Part shown: positions 37,189-44,150 of the stretch, in pieces
Layout of the letters: each line of letters starts with the position of its first letter
Position numbering within the stretch: the first letter of the stretch is position 1
Source: Micromonospora sp. NBC_00389
GTDB lineage: Bacteria > Actinomycetota > Actinomycetes > Mycobacteriales > Micromonosporaceae
Direction of reading: 5' to 3'
Assembly: GCF_036059255.1 (NCBI RefSeq)
Contig: NZ_CP107947.1
Location: 2,542,001 to 2,606,000 of the forward strand
Length of the DNA stretch: 64,000 bases
The notes under the pieces: generated by a model
What the model was told of the DNA's origin: nothing
The model's database searches: none
Seen by the model: only the letters and a program-made list of their open reading frames with translations
Position numbers and translations under genes: made by a program

Positions 37189-37869
37189 GTGACGAACGAG
37201 GAGCTGCGCCTGTCGGTCGGCGCGTCACCCGCTCAGCGCACCGTCTCGGTGGTGGTCGGCGTCTTCGTTGCCGCCGTCGGCGCGGCGTTCGTGGTGCTGC
37301 CCCTGGTCGCCGACGGGCTGCTGCGCCGGCTGACCGGCCCGGGCGACGGGCTCGCCACCTACGAGGAGGCTCGCGACCTGCCCCCGGGGTTGCTGCCGCC
37401 CGGGCTGCAGGATTCCGGCAGTGGCGGGGACCAGACCGGCCCCGGCCCGCTCGTCGGGCTGTGCGGCCTGCCGTTCGCCCTGCTCGGTGTCTACCTGGTG
37501 CTGCGGGTGCTCCGCACGGCCGCCTGGCTGGATGGCAGCCGGGTCCGGGTGCGCGGGGCGTTCGCCAGCCGGACCGTCGACCTCGCCACCGCCCGGATCG
37601 ACGCCGCGACCCTGCCGTACCGCGAGGCGGGGGACGACGTGCGGGCGCGCGGGCACCGGGCGCCGGCCGTCGTCGCCACCGACGGCGAGAGCGGGCGGCG
37701 GGTCACCATCCCACTGCGCGGCATGGGGCTGGACACCCTGCCCCCGTCCGAGTTGCGGGCGCTGGCGGACGCGATCAGCACCGGGCGTCCCGTGGACGGG
37801 CGCGACGGCGACGCGCACGCCGTCGCCAGCCACCTGCGCCGCCTGGCGGAGCACCCGTCGGCGGGCTGA
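37189..37869 (+). CDS. Membrane protein with PH-like domain character, unknown function
   Basis: The 226-residue protein has a transmembrane segment near residues 19-42 (VVVGVFVAAVGAAFVVLPLV) and a second near 95-112 (LVGLCGLPFALLGVYLVL). A soluble C-terminal domain begins AAWLDGSRVRVRGAFASRTV and has beta-rich character. The layout of two helices followed by a strand-rich WLDG domain is common in actinobacterial hypothetical membrane proteins. I do not know its role. It lies after tmRNA on the same strand. Confidence 0.65.
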   Translation: MTNEELRLSVGASPAQRTVSVVVGVFVAAVGAAFVVLPLVADGLLRRLTGPGDGLATYEEARDLPPGLLPPGLQDSGSGGDQTGPGPLVGLCGLPFALLGVYLVLRVLRTAAWLDGSRVRVRGAFASRTVDLATARIDAATLPYREAGDDVRARGHRAPAVVATDGESGRRVTIPLRGMGLDTLPPSELRALADAISTGRPVDGRDGDAHAVASHLRRLAEHPSAG

Positions 37870-38022
37870 CCGGCTGCATCGCCTCGCGAAAAGGTATGCC
37901 TGTGGTGTCTGTGGGACTGCTGCTGCGGATGGGGCAGATGAGGCGTCCGAGGGCTCTGGACAGGGCGGACGAGCGGGTTCACCATCGCGGTATGCGGTAG
38001 CAACGGAGCGCGGGAGGTGCCC

Positions 38023-38526
38023 ATGGCCACCGGTCCGGTCCAGCAGCCGTCACGTGCCGCCGCGTATCCGCATTCGGCCGGTCTCCCCGCCGGTCCGCAC
38101 CCCACCGGGCTGCCCGGTGACCCGCGCCCGGCCGGGCTCGCTGGTGACCTGCACGCGCTCGCCCGGGCCGTCGCCGTCGCGGCGACCGAGCCCCGTTGGC
38201 GCGAGCGCGTGCTGGTCCGGTTGCGCCCGGTCGGGCAGGGCTTCGCCGAGCACGTCCGGGTCACCGAGGGTCCCACCGGCCTCTACTGGGAACTGCTCGC
38301 CCACTCACCCCGGCTGGACCACGGGGTCCGGCTGCTGACCCGGGAGCACGCCGAGATCGTCGCCGCGATCCTGTCCGTGCAGCGGGCCGCCGAGCAGCCC
38401 CAGACCTGCCCCGACGAGGTGCGCGGCCGGGCTGGGCACCTCGTGCGGACGCTGGCCCGGCATCGACGGCGCGGCGCCGACCTGCTCTGGCAGGCGTACC
38501 AGATGGATCTGGGCGGCGAGACCTGA
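38023..38526 (+). CDS. Hypothetical protein, soluble
   Basis: This 167-residue product has a Pro/Gly/Ala-rich N-terminal 45 residues (RPAGLAGDLHALARAVAVAA follows). A folded-looking region is rich in Arg, His and Glu, with GFAEHVRVTEGPTGLYWELL and LVRTLARHRRRGADLLWQAY. No membrane segments are seen. ATG 38023 has GGGAGG at 5-nt spacing. The family is not recognised. Confidence 0.6.
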   Translation: MATGPVQQPSRAAAYPHSAGLPAGPHPTGLPGDPRPAGLAGDLHALARAVAVAATEPRWRERVLVRLRPVGQGFAEHVRVTEGPTGLYWELLAHSPRLDHGVRLLTREHAEIVAAILSVQRAAEQPQTCPDEVRGRAGHLVRTLARHRRRGADLLWQAYQMDLGGET

Positions 38527-38579
38527 GCCGGCTGCCGGTGGTCGGGGAACCGGAGCGTCGGCGGGTGCGTCGTACCAGC

Positions 38580-39524
38580 ATGCGTCGATCGATCCTGCTG
38601 CTCACTCTGCCCCTGCTGGTGCTCGCGGCGGGCTGCGCTCCGACCGACACCGACGCGCCCACCGCCCCGGAACACCGTTCGGAGGCGTTCGAGCAGCGAG
38701 CTACCGAGGTCGCCGAGGCGTGGCGGCCCGGTGCCGACTGGCGCACCGGGTACGTCCCGTTGCAGGGACCGACCATCCTCAACGGCGACCCGGGCTTCAC
38801 GCCGGACACCGAGGCCGCCTTCCGGGCCGGCTGGTACCGCGCGCAGGTCCCGATCCCGCCCACCCGGGTCGGCGGGGAGATCCGCTTCCCGGACGGACGG
38901 CTGACCCTGCCGTTGGTCAGCGCGGCCGAGGCGTACCGGCAGCTCGACCAGGGCGATCCGCTGCCCTGTCCGGGACGGCCGAAGCGGCCCGGACTACCGA
39001 CCCCCGGCCCCACCGTCGAACCCGGACCGGACGGCTGGGTCAGCAGTGGCCCAGAGACCGCCTGCCTTCCGCTGACCGTCACCGGGGTCACGCTCGGCAC
39101 CGTGCCGGTACGCACCAGCCGGGGCGAGGCGCAGGTCCCGGCCTGGCTGTTCACCATCAAGGAGCTGGCCACCCCGGTGGCCCGGCTCGCCGTCGCGCCG
39201 ACGGCGGTCACCCCGGTCCCCGAGCCCACCGCGCCGGCACGGCCACTGCCGGACGGGTTGGTGGCAGCCCAGGACCTGACGGCGGTCGACGGTGCGCGGC
39301 TGACTGTCCGGCTCGGTGTCGGCGCCTGCGACACCGGGATCACCCCGCTGGTACAGGAACGGCCGGACGTGGTGGTGGTCGGCGGCGGGGTCACCCGGTC
39401 CACCGGCGAGTGCATTGACCTGCTCAAGCTGGAGCCGGTCACCGTCACCCTGGCCGCGCCGCTGGGTGCCCGGCCGGTGCTGGACGTCTCCACCGGCGCG
39501 CCGCTGTCGATCGCCCCCCGCTGA
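38580..39524 (+). CDS. Secreted lipoprotein of unknown function
   Basis: This 314-residue protein has a clear lipoprotein signal: MRRSILLLTLPLLVLAAGC with the lipobox Cys at about 19. The mature region has few cysteines, contains repeated Pro-rich linkers (PTPGPTVEPGPDG; PVPEPTAPARPLP) and ends with a beta-rich portion. The function is unknown. An in-frame GTG lies 5 codons upstream at 38565. It converges on the decarboxylase-like gene. Confidence 0.75.
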   Translation: MRRSILLLTLPLLVLAAGCAPTDTDAPTAPEHRSEAFEQRATEVAEAWRPGADWRTGYVPLQGPTILNGDPGFTPDTEAAFRAGWYRAQVPIPPTRVGGEIRFPDGRLTLPLVSAAEAYRQLDQGDPLPCPGRPKRPGLPTPGPTVEPGPDGWVSSGPETACLPLTVTGVTLGTVPVRTSRGEAQVPAWLFTIKELATPVARLAVAPTAVTPVPEPTAPARPLPDGLVAAQDLTAVDGARLTVRLGVGACDTGITPLVQERPDVVVVGGGVTRSTGECIDLLKLEPVTVTLAAPLGARPVLDVSTGAPLSIAPR

Positions 39525-39574
39525 CCGCGCACGACCGTCCCGGACGGGCCGCTGGTGCTGGTGGCGGTGTGCGG

Positions 39575-41170
39575 TCAGAGGATGCTGGGCACCTCGGTGG
39601 CGATCGGTACCGGCAGCACGGTGGGACGGTTGGCGCGCAGCCCGGCGGCGAGCGCCACGCCGAGCTGGTCGGGGGTCTCCACCACCTCGGTGGCGCAGCC
39701 GTAGCCGGCCGCGATCGCGGTGATGTCCAGCCCCGGCAGGTCCAGGCCGGGCACCCCGGGCGTCTCCTTCAACTCGGCGAACGCCTTGAGGATCGCGTAC
39801 TGCTGGTTGATCGGGACGATCACCACCACCGGCAGCGACAGCCGGGCGGCCGTCCACAGCGCCTGCACCGAGTAGTGGAACGAGCCGTCACCGACCACCG
39901 CCACCACCGGCCGGCCGCGTCCGGTGTCCCGCTCGGCCAGGGCCACGCCGATCGCGGCCGGCAGACCGTAGCCGAGGCCGCCGCTGGCCATCGTGAAGTA
40001 CGACGCCGGGCGGTTGATGCGTACCCGGCGGCGCAGTGCGGACAGATTGGACGGTGACTCCTGGATCAGCACCCCGTCCGCCGGCCAGTGCGCGGCCAGC
40101 GCGGCGAACAGGGCGTCGGCACTCAGCGGCGCGGTGACCTCCGGCGGCGCCATCGAGTCCCGGGGTGCCGGTGGTGTCCGGTCGGCCGGCGGCACCATGT
40201 CGACCAGCGCCGCCAGGGTGAGCCCGGGATCGCCGAGCAGGCTGTCCCCGACCGGAGCGCGGGCGGCCTCGTCCGGGTCGTCCGTGACGTGCAGCAGGCG
40301 GGTGCCGGCGGGTAGATGGTCGCCCGGCACGTACGGGTAGTAGCGGAACACCGGGGCACCGATCACCAGCACGGTGTCGTGCCCGCTCAGCGCCTCGGCC
40401 AGCGGCCCGATCGCGAACGGCAACACCCCACGGAAGTGCGGGTGGTCCTCCGGGAACACGCTCCGCTCCGGGGCGGGGGCGGACCAGACCGGTGCCGCCA
40501 GCCGCTCGGCCAACGCCACGGCGGCCGCCCAACTTCCGGCCCGGTCCACCCCCGGCCCGAACACCAGCGCCGGGTTGTGGCTGCCGGCCAGCACCCGGAC
40601 GAACTCGTCCAACCGCTGCGGGTCAGGTGCGAACCGGGTGGCCACCGAGCGCGGCGCGGGCGGCGGGTCGGCCGGCTGGGCCCAGTCGTCCATCGGCAGG
40701 GAGAGGAAGACCGGCCCGGCCGGGGGCTGCACCGCGGTCGCGTACGCCCGCATCAGCGCCGCGGGGATGTCCTGCGCGCGGACCGGCTCGTAGCCCCACT
40801 TGACGTACGGCTGGGGAAGCTCGGCGGCTCGGCGGCTGGTCAGCCGGGGTTCGAGCAGCAGCATCTCCCGGGTCTGCTGGCCGGCGGTGACGATCAGCGG
40901 GGTCTTGTTGTGCCAGGCGGTGACGAGGTTGCCCATGCCGTTGCCGGTGCCCGAGGCGGTGTGCAGGTTGACGTGCGCGGGCGCGCCGGTGGCCTGGGCG
41001 TACCCGTCGGCCATCGCGACCGCCGTCGCCTCGTGCAGCGCGTGAACGTAGTGGAAGTCGGCCGGGAAGTCCCGCAGGAACGGCTCCTCGGTGGAGCCGG
41101 GGTTGCCGAAGACGGTGGTCATGCCGAGGGCGCGGAGCACGTCGTACGTCGCGTCCCGGACCGTTGCCAT
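39575..41170 (-). CDS. mdlC: Benzoylformate decarboxylase-like ThDP-dependent enzyme
   Basis: This 531-residue thiamine-diphosphate enzyme aligns closely to Pseudomonas putida benzoylformate decarboxylase as I remember it. Ser26 (NPGSTEEPFL), Glu47 (HALHEATAVAMADGYA) and His70 (NLHTASGTGNGMGNL) coincide exactly. The ThDP/Mg motif is VVGDGSFHYSVQALWTAARL. His281 of the Pseudomonas enzyme, which helps protonate the intermediate, aligns with Tyr278 here (PVFRYYPYVPG), so the preferred 2-keto acid may differ. ATG 41170 (MATVRDATYDVL) is chosen over GTG 41176 because AGG sits at 7 nt. No mandelate-pathway genes are nearby. Confidence 0.85.
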   Translation of the reverse strand: MATVRDATYDVLRALGMTTVFGNPGSTEEPFLRDFPADFHYVHALHEATAVAMADGYAQATGAPAHVNLHTASGTGNGMGNLVTAWHNKTPLIVTAGQQTREMLLLEPRLTSRRAAELPQPYVKWGYEPVRAQDIPAALMRAYATAVQPPAGPVFLSLPMDDWAQPADPPPAPRSVATRFAPDPQRLDEFVRVLAGSHNPALVFGPGVDRAGSWAAAVALAERLAAPVWSAPAPERSVFPEDHPHFRGVLPFAIGPLAEALSGHDTVLVIGAPVFRYYPYVPGDHLPAGTRLLHVTDDPDEAARAPVGDSLLGDPGLTLAALVDMVPPADRTPPAPRDSMAPPEVTAPLSADALFAALAAHWPADGVLIQESPSNLSALRRRVRINRPASYFTMASGGLGYGLPAAIGVALAERDTGRGRPVVAVVGDGSFHYSVQALWTAARLSLPVVVIVPINQQYAILKAFAELKETPGVPGLDLPGLDITAIAAGYGCATEVVETPDQLGVALAAGLRANRPTVLPVPIATEVPSIL

Positions 41171-41314
41171 CGCCACCTGCTTCCGTGTCGCGCGCAGGGA
41201 CGACCGCGGTCGCCCTCCCGATCAGCCGAATCTATCGGGATGTCACGGACGTTTCGGGCGTTTCCCAGGCGTCGGTGACGCGACCCACCGCGGCGGGCTG
41301 CGCCCGGCACCGGT

Positions 41315-42115
41315 TCAGGGCAGCGGGAACGGCAGGGTGATGCCGTCCAGTGCTCGGCCGCAGGCGCAGTCCCGCGCGGCGGGTAGCGCGGCCAGCGCGT
41401 CCAGCAGCACGCCCCGCAGCCGGTCGGTGTTCGCCGCGAAGACCTGGAACACCTCCTCCTGGGTGACCGACTCGCCGGCCTGCAACCCGGCGTCCAGGTC
41501 GGTGATCAACGCGATCGACGAGTAGCAGAGGGCCAGCTCCCGGGCGAGCACCGCCTCCGGGTGGCTGGTCATGTTGACCACCATGCCGCCGATCGAGGTG
41601 AACCAGCGGGACTCGGCCCGGGTGGAGAACCGTGGACCCTCCACGACCACCACCGTCCCGCCGTCCACGGCGGTGACGTCCCGGCCGGCGGCGGCGGTGA
41701 GCAGCGCCCGCCGGCCGCTCGGGCAGTACGGGTCGGCGAACGGCACGTGCACCGCGCCCTGGTCGTAGTAGGTCTGCGCCCGCCCGCTGGTCCGGTCGAT
41801 CAACTGGTCGGGCACCACGAACGTGCCGGGGCCCAGCTCCGGGCGGAGCCCACCGACCGCACACGGGGCGAGCACCTGGCGTACGCCGAGGGAGCGCAGC
41901 GCCCAGAGGTTGGCCCGGTAGGGGATCAGGTGCGGCGGGTACCGGTGGTCGCGGCCGTGTCGAGGCAGGAACGCGACCCGCCGCCCGGCCACCTCGGCGA
42001 TGGTCACCGCGTCCGACGGCGGGCCGTACGGAGTGTCCAGCTCATGGGTGGTGCCGTCGAGGAGGGCGTACAGGCCCGATCCGCCGATCACCGCGAGGTC
42101 CGCCTTCGGTGCCAT
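41315..42115 (-). CDS. mtnP: S-methyl-5'-thioadenosine phosphorylase
   Basis: This enzyme phosphorolyses MTA, the by-product of polyamine or quorum-signal synthesis, to adenine and methylthioribose-1-P. The 266 residues show the PNP/MTAP fold: LAVIGGSGLYALLDG, FLPRHGRDHRYPPHLIPYRA, VLAPCAVGGLRPELGPGTFV, VVVVEGPRFSTRAESRWFTS and NMTSHPEAVLARELALCYSS followed by ITDLDAG. The SHPE in place of the usual MPE near the base-binding loop leaves methylthioinosine or other purine nucleosides possible. ATG 42115 has GGAGG at 5 nt. Confidence 0.85.
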   Translation of the reverse strand: MAPKADLAVIGGSGLYALLDGTTHELDTPYGPPSDAVTIAEVAGRRVAFLPRHGRDHRYPPHLIPYRANLWALRSLGVRQVLAPCAVGGLRPELGPGTFVVPDQLIDRTSGRAQTYYDQGAVHVPFADPYCPSGRRALLTAAAGRDVTAVDGGTVVVVEGPRFSTRAESRWFTSIGGMVVNMTSHPEAVLARELALCYSSIALITDLDAGLQAGESVTQEEVFQVFAANTDRLRGVLLDALAALPAARDCACGRALDGITLPFPLP

Positions 42116-42323
42116 CGACCCTCCGTCTTAACTGTCCGATCACCCGCCGGTCAGACCTTAGCCAGCACCCGGAGTGCAGGCTATGGTGCCAGGCATGGCG
42201 TTGACGACGCGGCTGATCCCTGCGCACCGTGCGGGTCCGGTGAGTGACGGATCCCCGGCGCGGGTTCACGGTTGACGGGTGTGTGGGATGCAGGGAGAGG
42301 GCCAGGCGATCGGCGGACGGGCG

Positions 42324-42878
42324 ATGGAGTCGATGACCGGGCGGCTGCTGGTCGCGACTCCGGCGCTCAAGGACCCGAACTTCGACCGCACGGTGGTGCT
42401 GCTGGTCGCCCACGAGCCGGGCGGCGCGCTCGGCGTGGTGCTGAACCGGGCCACCGAGGTGCCGGTCGTCGAGGTGCTCGGCGACTGGAGCGACCTGGCC
42501 CGCCACCCAGCGGTGCTCTTCGAGGGCGGCCCGGTGCAGCCCGACTCGGCCATCTGCCTGGCCCGGATGCGGCAACCGCTGCGGCGGGTCAAGGGCTTCC
42601 ACCAGGTCTCCGGGGCGGTCGGAACGATCGACCTCTCGATCGACCCGGAGCGGCTGCGGGAGAGCATCGGTGGCATCCGGGTCTTCGCCGGCTACTCCGG
42701 CTGGGGGACCGGGCAGCTGGAGCAGGAGATCGCCGACGGTTCCTGGTTCCTGCTGGACGCGCTGCCCGGTGACGCCTTCGTCGACCGGCCGGACGACCTG
42801 TGGCCGATGGTGCTGCGCCGGCAGGGCGGGATGATGTCCGCCGTCGCCCACTTCCCACCGGACGTGGCGCTCAACTGA
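42324..42878 (+). CDS. YqgE/AlgH family protein (UPF0301)
   Basis: The 184-residue protein begins MESMTGRLLVATPALKDPNF and contains RTVVLLVAHEPGGALGVVLN, LFEGGPVQPDSAICLAR, RVFAGYSGWGTGQLEQEIAD and GSWFLLDALPGD, all signatures of the AlgH fold. The molecular function is unsettled; in Pseudomonas AlgH is linked to alginate regulation. ATG 42324 is chosen as the family start. It is divergent from mtnP and followed by tRNA-Ala. Confidence 0.88.
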   Translation: MESMTGRLLVATPALKDPNFDRTVVLLVAHEPGGALGVVLNRATEVPVVEVLGDWSDLARHPAVLFEGGPVQPDSAICLARMRQPLRRVKGFHQVSGAVGTIDLSIDPERLRESIGGIRVFAGYSGWGTGQLEQEIADGSWFLLDALPGDAFVDRPDDLWPMVLRRQGGMMSAVAHFPPDVALN

Positions 42879-42906
42879 CCCGTTCGGGGGCGAACCGGCG
42901 GCTGGC

Positions 42907-42925
42907 GTCCCCGCCGCGCGGGGAC
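42907..42925 (+). terminator. Short hairpin after the YqgE/AlgH gene
   Basis: GTCCCCG and CGGGGAC form a 7-bp stem with a 5-nt loop, 28 nt after the stop. Confidence 0.4.
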
Positions 42926-42932
42926 CCGCGAG

Positions 42933-42961
42933 ATGACCATGCCGGGCGGGATGTGTATAGT
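42933..42961 (+). promoter_or_regulatory. tRNA-Ala promoter
   Basis: ATGACC at 42933-42938 and TATAGT at 42956-42961 are 17 bp apart and lie about 30 bp before the mature tRNA 5' end, a good vegetative promoter. Confidence 0.65.
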
Positions 42962-42992
42962 TTCCCAGTGCCCGGGCGACCGGGAACAGCAA

Positions 42993-43065
42993 GGGGCCGT
43001 GGCGCAGCTGGTAGCGCACCACACTGGCAGTGTGGGGGTCAGGGGTTCGAGTCCCCTCGGCTCCA
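42993..43065 (+). tRNA. tRNA-Ala (anticodon GGC)
   Basis: The 73-nt cloverleaf is complete: acceptor GGGGCCG/CGGCTCC, D arm GCGC-AGCTGGTA-GCGC, anticodon arm CCACA-CTGGCAG-TGTGG with anticodon GGC, and T arm AGGGG-TTCGAGT-CCCCT. CCA is not encoded. Its 3' 42 nt are part of the left attachment repeat of the element that follows. Confidence 0.95.
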
Positions 43066-43071
43066 CCCTTG
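43024..43071 (+). repeat. Left attachment repeat (attL) within tRNA-Ala
   Basis: The 48 bp starting CTGGCAGTGTGGGGGTCAGG and ending CCACCCTTG are identical to 48028-48075. They run from the anticodon loop through the 3' end of the tRNA and 6 nt beyond. Confidence 0.85.
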
Positions 43072-43086
43072 AAGCAGGCGACACAG

Positions 43087-43125
43087 ACGCCCTGGTCAAC
43101 ACCGAGACGGTGAAGGCCAGGGCGT
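43087..43125 (+). terminator. Present terminator of tRNA-Ala (element-borne)
   Basis: ACGCCCTGG and CCAGGGCGT form a 9-bp stem, with CACCG/CGGTG pairing inside. It lies inside the element, so it must have arrived with it or formed on integration. Confidence 0.65.
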
Positions 43126-43172
43126 TCGTCGTTCCACCCTCTACCCGGTCGACATGCCAGATCCATGCCAGA

Positions 43173-43301
43173 TCATGTGTCGGCGCGTCCTCTCGCTTCC
43201 TGAATGAGCGCATCCAGGGCAGCGGCGATTGCATGGTCTCGGTCACGCGTCGCGTGTTGGTAGATCATCGCCGCCCGAGTGCTGGAGTGCTTAGTTCCGC
43301 T
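43173..43301 (-). pseudogene. Tyrosine recombinase/integrase, C-terminal remnant
   Basis: The last 42 codons survive: SGTKHSSTRAAMIYQHATRD, then RDHAIAAALDALIQEARGRADT and TGA. HSSTRAAxIYQHAT is the classic integrase C-terminal signature, containing the last part of box II and the nucleophilic tyrosine (IYQH). A stop codon at 43302-43304 and loss of all upstream catalytic residues show that the gene is truncated. Confidence 0.85.
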
Positions 43302-43362
43302 TCAACGTCTGACACGGCTGACGGTGCTCCGGGCGTGGCACCCGCCCTGACGGCGGCCCACG

Positions 43363-43898
43363 TTACGGGTCCGGTAGCTCGTTCGGGTCTGCGATGAGCG
43401 CATCTAGCTGTTCGACACGTCGTCGGAGCACTCTGGCTGCGACCGGTGGCAAGGCACGCATGGCGAGGTCCAGGACCCGACGATGATCGAGGGGGTCTGG
43501 ACAGCATGAGGGCTGGCCACAACCTCGCATCTCTGACCTCTGCTGCCGAGATGCGCGAACGTACAGCTTCCAGCCCTGTAGGGCCTCGGCGACCGCGCCA
43601 GGGTGTAGGCGTGACCGCTCGAACTGGGCAATGTCGGACTGACCTCGGCGAGGAATGCCAGGAACGACTGCGATCCGTTCTCCGGGCCGTGGTTGCCGAC
43701 GTAGGCCTGCCCGGATCTGCCCTGATGATCTACGAGGCACGGCTCTTTCGGGTTGTCGACATGAACTCATGAACCCACGGACCTCGGTCGTAGCGGGCCG
43801 GCTCGGCTCGGGGCAGGTCGACGAGGACCAGGGCCAGGCCGTCACCAGGCCGTCGGAGGTCGATCGTGAGTGACCAACGATGACCACTGGTGAGGACA
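43363..43898 (-). pseudogene. Frameshifted remnant of an unidentified gene
   Basis: Protein-like segments occur in succession in different minus-strand frames: HRWSLTIDLRRPGDGLALVL, then DLPRAEPARYDRGPWVHEFM, then ERAVPRR and FLAFLAEVSPTLPSS in other frames. It closes with FERSRLHPGAVAEALQGWKL, QQRSEMRGCG and VLDLAMRALPPVAARVLRRR up to a stop at 43363. At least three frame changes are needed to read one product of about 175 residues. I do not recognise the family; the ending LRRRVEQLDAL is typical of actinobacterial hypothetical proteins. Confidence 0.6.
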
Positions 43899-44137
43899 TC
43901 TGTCCAGGTAGCAGGACGTGTTCGGCCTGATCACCAGCCCGGCCGGGTCCGCCTTACCTGTAGTTGGTGAACTGATGACCCTGCCTCGGAGATTACCGAT
44001 GGCGGGATCGTCGACCGCTGGACCGCTCCCAGGTCTGATGCAGCGCCGGTCGGCCGAAGGCCCTGAAGATGTCTCCAGCACCCCGTACGAGCAAACTTCA
44101 CCCGGTCCGGGTGAGGTCGAACCGCAGGTCAAGGGCG

Positions 44138-44143
44138 TAGCGT
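44138..44143 (+). promoter_or_regulatory. -10 element TAGCGT (leaderless start)
   Basis: TAGCGT is 7 nt before ATG 44151 with no RBS, favouring this start. Confidence 0.45.
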
Positions 44144-44150
44144 CCGGGTC

